The position numbers were made by a program, and so were the translations under genes. From positions 1 through 18,071 of the forward strand of contig NZBB01000011.1 of assembly GCA_002686295.1 (NCBI GenBank): 18,071 nt of DNA, written 5' to 3'. This DNA is from Candidatus Woesearchaeota archaeon. GTDB lineage: Archaea; Nanobdellota; Nanobdellia; Woesearchaeales; GCA-2686295. Below, piece by piece: positions 14,561 through 18,071 of the stretch. The notes under the pieces are model-generated. The model was not told where the DNA came from, did not search any database, and was given only the letters and a program-made list of their open reading frames with translations. The number at the start of each line of letters is the position of its first letter. Within the stretch, counting starts at the first letter, position 1.

Positions 14561-15724
14561 TTAACTTGTAGGTTGACTTGCACCTCTATTCTCTTCTTGT
14601 CTGGCACTATTAATGAATGTCTGTACAGAATTTTCAATAGCAGTCATTTGTGTGCACATATTTTCAACTTGGATAAGATCTCTCTCTTCTTTATTTAAAT
14701 CCTTGACGGCTCTTTCTGCAGCGGTTAAAGCAGATGAATAAGCACCATTTCTTGTTTGAGATATTGCTTCTTCTGCATTAGCTCTAAATTCGCTATTTAA
14801 GGTTGAAATTTCATGACCTTCTCTACCAATTTCTGCTTCAATTCCTCTAAGAGTTCTAAGTCTTCTTTCTGCATGTTCCAAATTTCTTCTTACATTTTCA
14901 TTTGTTGTATCTTTTGTTGCTTCTCTTAATCTATTGAACTCATCTCTTTCTACTGCAGAAGATCTTCTTCTCAGAGCTTCTAAATCATTTGATAACCTTT
15001 CAGCCTCAGATTCAGTTTTCAAAGAAGCAGTCATAGTATGAAGAGTTCTGCTTGCCAAATCATGAGCTTGTTTTCCACCAATGGTTTTCATCTCATTTAA
15101 ATCTTTAACAAATTTAATCCATTGATTTTTCAAATCTTTAGTTTTTGAACCTATTTTCTTGGCTGTTTTAAATTCTTTCTTAGCTAACTTTTCTTCAAGT
15201 TTAGTATCTCTCAAAGAAGCTTTGGCCTCTGCATTAACCTTTGCAGACTCTGCTTTCATACCTTTCATTATAGCAAATTTACTTCCAGCAGATCTATTCA
15301 TCCAAACAACTAGCACTAAAAATAACAATATTAAACCCCAAAGAGCCAAAGCGTTGAAATATCCTGTTAAGAAACTTTGAACATATTTTGTAAGGCTTGT
15401 GAAATAAACGACTAACAATGCTAATGATACAGAAAATGCTTTTCTAGCATTGGAACTCTCTGAAAAAACAGGTATTTTTGAAGTTGCAGGATAGAACACA
15501 GAGAATAATATTATAAACACCAATGTGGCTATAAGCAAATTTACTGGTTGTTCATTAAAAATTTTAAATTCAATTTCAGCAAGCTTTTCAAAAAAATTAG
15601 CTATTCCTGATAACAACCCTGAAAATAAGTTTGCAGGTTCATTTTCTTCCTGTGCAAATACTACAGTTGGCATTATAGTCATTAAAATCAATGCTAATAT
15701 TGTTAATGATAATATTTTTTTCAT
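14561..15724 (-). CDS. Secreted/membrane protein with three helices and long coiled coil (387 aa)
   Basis: Start ATG 15724 has a strong ribosome site, GGAGGT, 7 nt upstream. Residues 1-24 are a Sec signal peptide ending VFA before QEE. Hydrophobic helices follow at about 61-79, 96-117 and 123-142. From about residue 150 to 380 the protein is charged and helical, with Lys/Glu then Arg/Glu heptads (LEEKLAKKEFKTAKK, RRRSSAVERDEFNRLREATKD, LEHAERRLRTLRGIEAEIG), a long coiled coil. By the positive-inside rule the Lys-rich region after helix 3 (MNRSAGSKFAIMKGMKAESAK) suggests the coiled coil is cytoplasmic. Function unknown; it might scaffold an envelope or secretion complex. A TATA-like box is at 15767-15775 on the minus strand. 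Confidence 0.8.
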   Translation of the reverse strand: MKKILSLTILALILMTIMPTVVFAQEENEPANLFSGLLSGIANFFEKLAEIEFKIFNEQPVNLLIATLVFIILFSVFYPATSKIPVFSESSNARKAFSVSLALLVVYFTSLTKYVQSFLTGYFNALALWGLILLFLVLVVWMNRSAGSKFAIMKGMKAESAKVNAEAKASLRDTKLEEKLAKKEFKTAKKIGSKTKDLKNQWIKFVKDLNEMKTIGGKQAHDLASRTLHTMTASLKTESEAERLSNDLEALRRRSSAVERDEFNRLREATKDTTNENVRRNLEHAERRLRTLRGIEAEIGREGHEISTLNSEFRANAEEAISQTRNGAYSSALTAAERAVKDLNKEERDLIQVENMCTQMTAIENSVQTFINSARQEENRGASQPTS

Positions 15725-15882
15725 CTTTTAAACCTCCTTCATACACCTTAAAATATTAGTTTTTATGTATATAAACTATTTCTTGTAAATAATACTATAT
15801 AAAGTTTTCTAATTAGAAACTTAATAATAATAATATTTTTCTAAAACAAACAATGCTACATTAGTTTTTTGAAAAAGAAAGT

Positions 15883-15930
15883 TTTAAATAGTCAAAGAGC
15901 AAAATTAACTATAAAAAATATGTTAAGGTG
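15883..15930 (+). promoter_or_regulatory. Promoter and ribosome site of the 41-aa microprotein
   Basis: TATA-like tttaaata (15883-15890) preceded by an A-rich BRE-like stretch, and AAGGTG (15925-15930) 6 nt before ATG 15937. The complete expression signals support the short frame as a real gene. Confidence 0.55.
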
Positions 15931-15936
15931 ATATTT

Positions 15937-16062
15937 ATGGATAAAAAAGGACAACTATTTGATTTCATGTCTTTCGTGAAAGGATTGTTTATAGGAATAA
16001 TAATTGGTGCAGTATTAATATATATGGGTGCAAAAGGATCATTACCAATACCTGTATGTTAA
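15937..16062 (+). CDS. 41-aa KKGQ membrane microprotein
   Basis: A short frame from ATG 15937 to TAA 16060-16062 encoding MDKKGQLFDFMSFVKGLF, one hydrophobic helix (about 17-31, GLFIGIIIGAVLIYM) and a short tail ending PIPVC. The Lys-Lys-Gly-Gln start before a hydrophobic helix resembles the KRGQ N-terminus of the 785-aa protein at 955 and archaeal pilin-type signals, although here nine residues separate KGQ from the helix. A ribosome site and TATA box lie at proper distances. It is divergent from the coiled-coil membrane protein and convergent with L35Ae (29 bp apart). The C-terminal Cys might carry a modification or disulfide. No family recognised. Confidence 0.7.
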   Translation: MDKKGQLFDFMSFVKGLFIGIIIGAVLIYMGAKGSLPIPVC

Positions 16063-16091
16063 TTTTTTTTAACTTTTAGAATTTTACTCAA

Positions 16092-16346
16092 TTATTCTAT
16101 ACTAACTTTAGTGCCAATAGCTTGCCCAGGCATACCATTTTCAAAAAGAACTCTTAAAGCACCCTTATTACCATGAGCACTTCTAATTTCGCCTTTAATA
16201 TCTTTTTTACCAGTATTCCAAACAACTTTTTTTCCAACAAGTTTTTCAGCATCGCTTCTAGACTTCAAAGAATTTGCAATTATAATCATCTGATTACTAT
16301 AAGTATGGTGTCTTGCTCGTCTAAAATTAGATATTAATCCGTCCAT
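16092..16346 (-). CDS. rpl35ae: Ribosomal protein L35Ae (eL33)
   Basis: An 84-aa protein matching archaeal L35Ae of the large ribosomal subunit: GLISNFRRARHHTYSNQMIII near the N-terminus, then AEKLVGKKVVWNTGKKDIKGEIRSAHGNKGALRVLFENGMPGQAIGTKVSI. The VGKKVVW, HG-KG and LPGQAIGT-like (here MPGQAIGT) segments are diagnostic. The length is normal for the archaeal form. A TATA-like box on the minus strand (16371-16380) lies about 29 bp from ATG 16346 and there is no ribosome site, so the mRNA is probably leaderless. Confidence 0.93.
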   Translation of the reverse strand: MDGLISNFRRARHHTYSNQMIIIANSLKSRSDAEKLVGKKVVWNTGKKDIKGEIRSAHGNKGALRVLFENGMPGQAIGTKVSIE

Positions 16347-16430
16347 GAATCACAAGAATTAATTGGCTGTTTATAAATATTGCTATGACAAATTTTATAA
16401 AATAAAAATATTTTCAATTTAAAAATATGA

Positions 16431-16540
16431 GGGCCCATGGTCTAGCGGTTCAACTGCATTGCTAAGATTTGCATTGTTGTTTCGTAGATGACGTCGCCTT
16501 TACAAGGCGGATATCCCCGGTTCGAATCCGGGTGGGCCCA
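16431..16540 (+). tRNA. tRNA-Val (UAC) with D-loop intron
   Basis: The acceptor stem GGGCCCA (16431-16437) pairs with TGGGCCC (16533-16539), discriminator A16540, no encoded CCA. D stem GTC/GAC (16440-16442/16490-16492); anticodon stem TCGCC/GGCGG (16494-16498/16506-16510) with loop TTTACAA, anticodon TAC at 16501-16503; T stem CCCGG/CCGGG with loop TTCGAAT. Removal of 37 nt from the D-loop yields a normal 73-nt archaeal tRNA-Val with AGCGGTTA D-loop. A TATA-like aataaaaatatttt at 16401-16414 lies about 25 bp upstream. Confidence 0.93.
16451..16487 (+). other. tRNA-Val D-loop intron (37 nt)
   Basis: A bulge-helix-bulge can be drawn: D stem GTC/GAC plus A16444-T16489 as exon helix; central helix GCGG (16445-16448) with TCGT (16482-16485), two G-U pairs; bulge TTC (16449-16451) cut after TT; bulge AGA (16486-16488) cut after AG; intron helix AAC/GTT (16452-16454/16479-16481) and beyond. 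The cuts leave ...GGTT joined to ATGAC, matching other archaeal tRNA-Val. The position is between 20 and 21, noncanonical. Confidence 0.8.
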
Positions 16541-16579
16541 TTCAAAAAATTTAAATATCCTTAAATTACAAGAAGTTCT

Positions 16580-16993
16580 ATGCCAATAGATTATATGCGA
16601 GGATTATTCTTAATTGTAAATGTTATAATATCAGTATACATATTAATTTATGCTTTTCTTTTCTTAAAAAGAACAACCAAATATATTGAAAGACGACCAT
16701 GGGATTTATTAGTTGCAGGAGCTTTTTTCTTCTTGTTTTCGCAAGTATTAGGTGTTTTTGGAGTTTATGGTCTTGGATCAATATTTGGAGTTTCAATAAT
16801 GACCTTCAGAGTTATACTTGAATTTGTCTATGGAGGATTGGTATTAATGGCTTTCATAACACAATCACAACTAATGCTTTCAGAAGATGTTGTTGTTCTT
16901 CTAAAACGCCTGAAAAACAAAAGAAAGCAAAAAGCATTGAAAAAGGATATTGATAAAGAAATAAAGGGAGTAAGCAAAAAATTTTATAAATAA
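16580..16993 (+). CDS. Small integral membrane protein (137 aa)
   Basis: Start ATG 16580 lies 26-27 bp after TATA-like atttaaatat (16549-16558), implying a leaderless mRNA. Three or four hydrophobic segments are visible: about 9-28, 42-60, 63-80 and 82-98, separated by short loops with the conserved-looking ERRPWDLLVAGA. The last 35 residues are strongly basic and cytoplasmic-like (LLKRLKNKRKQKALKKDIDKEIKG). I do not recognise a named family. It lies between the tRNA-Val and tRNA-Gly genes, and its last codons (16982-16991, ttttataaat) also form the TATA-like box of the downstream tRNA-Gly. Confidence 0.78.
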   Translation: MPIDYMRGLFLIVNVIISVYILIYAFLFLKRTTKYIERRPWDLLVAGAFFFLFSQVLGVFGVYGLGSIFGVSIMTFRVILEFVYGGLVLMAFITQSQLMLSEDVVVLLKRLKNKRKQKALKKDIDKEIKGVSKKFYK

Positions 16994-17018
16994 GCAGTTA
17001 ATTTCTTCAGAGTACAAC

Positions 17019-17122
17019 GCGGTGATGGTTTAGTTGGTTAGAATACGAGCTTGCCACGACAAAAACTTTCAAGTTTTTTTTGCAAAGAGCTTGTGACCCG
17101 GGTTCAAATCCCGGTCGCCGCA
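17019..17122 (+). tRNA. tRNA-Gly (GCC) with 37/38 intron
   Basis: Acceptor GCGGTGA (17019-17025) pairs with TCGCCGC (17115-17121) with one T-G pair; discriminator A17122. Anticodon stem CGAGC (17046-17050) pairs with GCTTG (17089-17093); loop TTGCCA plus A17088, anticodon GCC at 17053-17055. T stem CCGGG/CCCGG with loop TTCAAAT. Mature length 73 after removal of a 31-nt intron. The TATA-like box at 16982-16991 is inside the end of the preceding gene. The next tRNA starts 3 nt later, so both are probably made as one precursor. Confidence 0.95.
17057..17087 (+). other. tRNA-Gly canonical intron (31 nt)
   Basis: A full bulge-helix-bulge: anticodon stem as exon helix; central helix TTGC (17051-17054)/GCAA (17082-17085); bulge CAC (17055-17057) cut after CA; bulge AGA (17086-17088) cut after AG; intron hairpin AAAAACT/AGTTTTT with a TTCA loop. 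Cuts fall exactly at 37/38. Confidence 0.92.
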
Positions 17123-17145
17123 TACGGGCCCATAGCTTAGTCTGG

Positions 17146-17181
17146 AACGAGATTATCAACGCATTCGTTGTCGTAGGACAA
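17146..17181 (+). other. tRNA-Ile D-loop intron (about 36 nt)
   Basis: Central helix GTCT (17140-17143) with GGAC (17176-17179), bulge GGA (17144-17146) cut after GG, bulge AAT (17180-17182) cut after AA; intron helix ACGA/TCGT (17147-17150/17171-17174) stacked on hairpin CAACG/CGTTG with loop CATT. A single extra A (17175) makes the motif slightly relaxed, so the exact boundaries could shift by a few nt; homology of the joined product favours these. Confidence 0.72.
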
Positions 17182-17200
17182 TTAGAGTGCTGGTCTTATA

Positions 17201-17224
17201 CGACCGCCACATGGTGTCTAAGAG
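17201..17224 (+). other. tRNA-Ile canonical intron (24 nt)
   Basis: Anticodon stem CTGGT/ACCAG; central helix CTTA (17195-17198)/TAAG (17219-17222); bulge TAC (17199-17201) cut after TA; bulge AGA (17223-17225) cut after AG; intron helix GAC/GTC (17202-17204/17216-17218). Cuts are at 37/38. Confidence 0.9.
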
Positions 17225-17304
17225 AACCAGTGGTCCCGAGTTCAAATCTCGGTGGGCCCACTTATTATTTAGGAAAATTTTTAAAAGAAATTAATTTTTT
17301 ACAG

Positions 17305-17418
17305 AAAATCATCATCGCTCAGATGTTGCAGTTCAAGGGTATCGTTCCTTGATCCCTAGTTTGCTTCACTTCGTGCGCGAGAATCCTACTCGGATTCAAA
17401 AAAACAAAATCATCATCG
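17305..17418 (+). repeat. 13-bp direct repeats leading the relic and tRNA-Glu
   Basis: AAAATCATCATCG occurs exactly at 17305-17317 and 17406-17418; the second is followed by another TCATCATCG before the tRNA-Glu. The 101-bp spacing is about one tRNA-plus-leader unit, fitting a tandem duplication in which one copy decayed. Confidence 0.65.
17317..17398 (+). pseudogene. tRNA-Glu-like relic or structured RNA
   Basis: This 82-nt stretch resembles the tRNA-Glu at 17427 at both ends: the start GCTCAGATGTTGCAG parallels GCCCCGATGGTGTAG, and the end GAATCC..CTCGG..CA parallels the T-arm and acceptor end. Both are preceded by AAAATCATCATCG (17305-17317 and 17406-17418, 101 bp apart). The acceptor stem cannot pair properly and the middle does not form a clear anticodon arm, so it is not a normal tRNA. 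It can form hairpins TCAAGG/CCTTGA and GAATCC/GGATTC. A TATA-like tttttaaaa near 17279-17287 suggests it may be transcribed. Confidence 0.45.
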
Positions 17419-17426
17419 TCATCATC

Positions 17427-17501
17427 GCCCCGATGGTGTAGCCCGGCCAATCATTTCAGCTTTTCGAGCTGAGGACGTGGGTTCGAATCCCGCTCGGGGC
17501 A
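17427..17501 (+). tRNA. tRNA-Glu (UUC), intronless
   Basis: Acceptor GCCCCGA (17427-17433) pairs with TCGGGGC (17494-17500), discriminator A17501, no encoded CCA. The D arm GTGTAGCCCGGCCAATCAT is typical of archaeal tRNA-Glu. Anticodon stem TCAGC/GCTGA with loop TTTTCGA gives anticodon TTC. T loop is TTCGAAT. Length 75; no intron. Confidence 0.95.
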
Positions 17502-17565
17502 TTTACTTTTACTTTTCTTCTAAAAAACACAATATTTATATATTTGTAATTGTAACTTATTCTCT

Positions 17566-18071
17566 ATGGATATAGTTGAACGAAATATTAAAGGGAGAAA
17601 ATACTATTATTTGCAGCACTCATATAGATTAAAAGGCAAGATTAAAGTCGCTTCTAAGTATTTAGGATTTGAAATTCCGAAGAATATAGAACAAATCAAA
17701 GCTGAATTAATGGAATCTATAAACAAGAAGAAATGGTACGATGATTTAGATGAAATTAAAAAAAATTTCTCTAAAGAGTTTAAATCATTTCCAAATTCTG
17801 CGAAAAAGAAATATCTTGAGAACTTCTTGATTAAATTCACATATAACACTCAAAGGATTGAAGGGAGTACCTTAACATTAAAAGAGACTGCGAGATTGTT
17901 TGAGGAAGGAATTACGCCAAGAAACAAACCTTTCAAAGATGTTAAAGAAACAGAAGCTCACAAAGTTGTTTTTAAAGAAATGCTCAAAGAGACAGAGGAT
18001 TTAAGTTTGAAATTAATTTTGAAATGGCATAAACAACTTTTTGAAACAGTTGACTTAGAAATCGCAGGAAA
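17566..18071 (+). CDS. Fic-domain protein, 3' partial
   Basis: The frame opens at ATG 17566 and runs off the window (168 residues seen). A TATA-like tttatata (17535-17542) is 27-28 bp upstream, so a leaderless mRNA is likely. Residues about 88-104 (FLIKFTYNTQRIEGSTLTLKE) contain the inhibitory-helix motif T-x3-E-G of class II Fic proteins, followed by an LFEEGITP and KDVKETEAHKVVFKEML segment and LILKWHKQLFETVDLEIAGK, which matches the Fic fold leading to the HPFxDGNGR active site, not reached here. Fic enzymes usually transfer AMP to protein hydroxyls. The first 85 residues, basic and aromatic at the start, are not part of the core fold and may be an accessory domain. Target unknown. Confidence 0.85.
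   Translation, partial: MDIVERNIKGRKYYYLQHSYRLKGKIKVASKYLGFEIPKNIEQIKAELMESINKKKWYDDLDEIKKNFSKEFKSFPNSAKKKYLENFLIKFTYNTQRIEGSTLTLKETARLFEEGITPRNKPFKDVKETEAHKVVFKEMLKETEDLSLKLILKWHKQLFETVDLEIAG

Larger units (their letters stand above)
17126..17260 (+). tRNA. tRNA-Ile (UAU) with two introns
   Basis: Acceptor GGGCCCA (17126-17132) pairs with TGGGCCC (17253-17259), discriminator A17260. D stem GCTT (17135-17138) with GAGT (17185-17188); anticodon stem CTGGT (17190-17194) with ACCAG (17226-17230); loop CTTATA plus A17225, anticodon TAT at 17197-17199; T stem CCGAG/CTCGG with loop TTCAAAT. Removing a D-loop intron of about 36 nt and a 24-nt intron at 37/38 leaves 75 nt with AGTCTGGTTAGAGTG in the D arm, typical of archaeal tRNA-Ile. 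UAU would read the AUA codon, which is common in this AT-rich window. Confidence 0.9.

Noticed and set aside
17080..17352. Open frame across the tRNA region on the plus strand
   Set aside because: It is built from tRNA-Gly, tRNA-Ile and spacer sequence; these are structured RNA genes, so the frame is chance.
17381..17405. Hairpin GAATCC/GGATTC as an intrinsic terminator
   Set aside because: On the plus strand it is followed by A, not T, residues; on the minus strand the T run precedes the hairpin.
17305..17418. C/D box guide RNA on the minus strand (TGATGA and CTGA present)
   Set aside because: The boxes are about 90 nt apart without clear internal C'/D' boxes, and the TGATGA comes from the simple atcatcatcg repeat; the tRNA-Glu similarity explains the stretch better.
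1..18071. CRISPR array, insertion sequence or rRNA gene
   Set aside because: No regularly spaced repeats with unique spacers, no transposase and no rRNA-like sequence were seen.

Overview
This window looks like part of a chromosome from a small AT-rich archaeon, most likely of the DPANN type (Woesearchaeota/Pacearchaeota-like). The archaeal markers are RNA polymerase subunit Rpo11, ribosomal protein L35Ae (eL33), a METTL5-like RNA methyltransferase, a XerA-type recombinase, TATA boxes about 27 bp upstream of starts, and tRNAs with bulge-helix-bulge introns and no encoded CCA. The lineage is inferred from gene style; no ribosomal RNA gene is present.

Layout. 1-3312: two surface or envelope genes, the end of a coiled-coil protein with 21-bp repeats and a 785-aa membrane-anchored protein with a pilin-like KRGQ N-terminus. 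3351-4001: an unknown charged protein on the minus strand. 4160-5947: a large nucleotidyltransferase-HEPN protein in which each domain appears twice, one copy with and one without its signature residues. 6008-7179: a CBS/zinc-ribbon protein and a membrane-anchored transglutaminase-like protein. 7235-9388: isoprenoid lipid genes, a cis-prenyltransferase (uppS-like) convergent with a trans-prenyl diphosphate synthase plus a small membrane protein. 9453-11440: AMMECR1-domain protein, DoxX-like membrane protein, rpo11 and the methyltransferase. 11608-14531: a coiled-coil/winged-helix protein, a PadR-like regulator, a XerA recombinase and an unknown protein; noncoding repeats and a 50-bp inverted repeat flank this block. 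14561-16346: a membrane coiled-coil protein, a 41-aa membrane microprotein and L35Ae. 16431-17501: four tRNAs (Val, Gly, Ile, Glu) around a small membrane protein, plus a tRNA-Glu-like relic. 17566-end: the start of a Fic-domain protein.

How the genes fit together. The trans-prenyl synthase would supply allylic diphosphate that the cis-prenyltransferase extends to a dolichol-type carrier. Rpo11, L35Ae, the methyltransferase and the tRNAs are information-processing genes. The MNT-HEPN and Fic proteins belong to families that modify or cleave RNA or protein, often in stress or toxin systems. 

Two kinds of gene start recur. In one, the TATA box lies about 25-29 bp from an ATG, implying leaderless mRNA. 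In the other, a short leader carries a GAGGTG-like ribosome site about 7 nt before the start, which is often TTG.

The strongest unusual signals are: two D-loop tRNA introns alongside canonical 37/38 introns, one tRNA-Ile carrying both and reading UAU; the doubled MNT-HEPN architecture with paired intact and degenerate copies; a symmetric TATA palindrome serving two divergent apparently leaderless genes; and a dif-like inverted repeat close to xerA.
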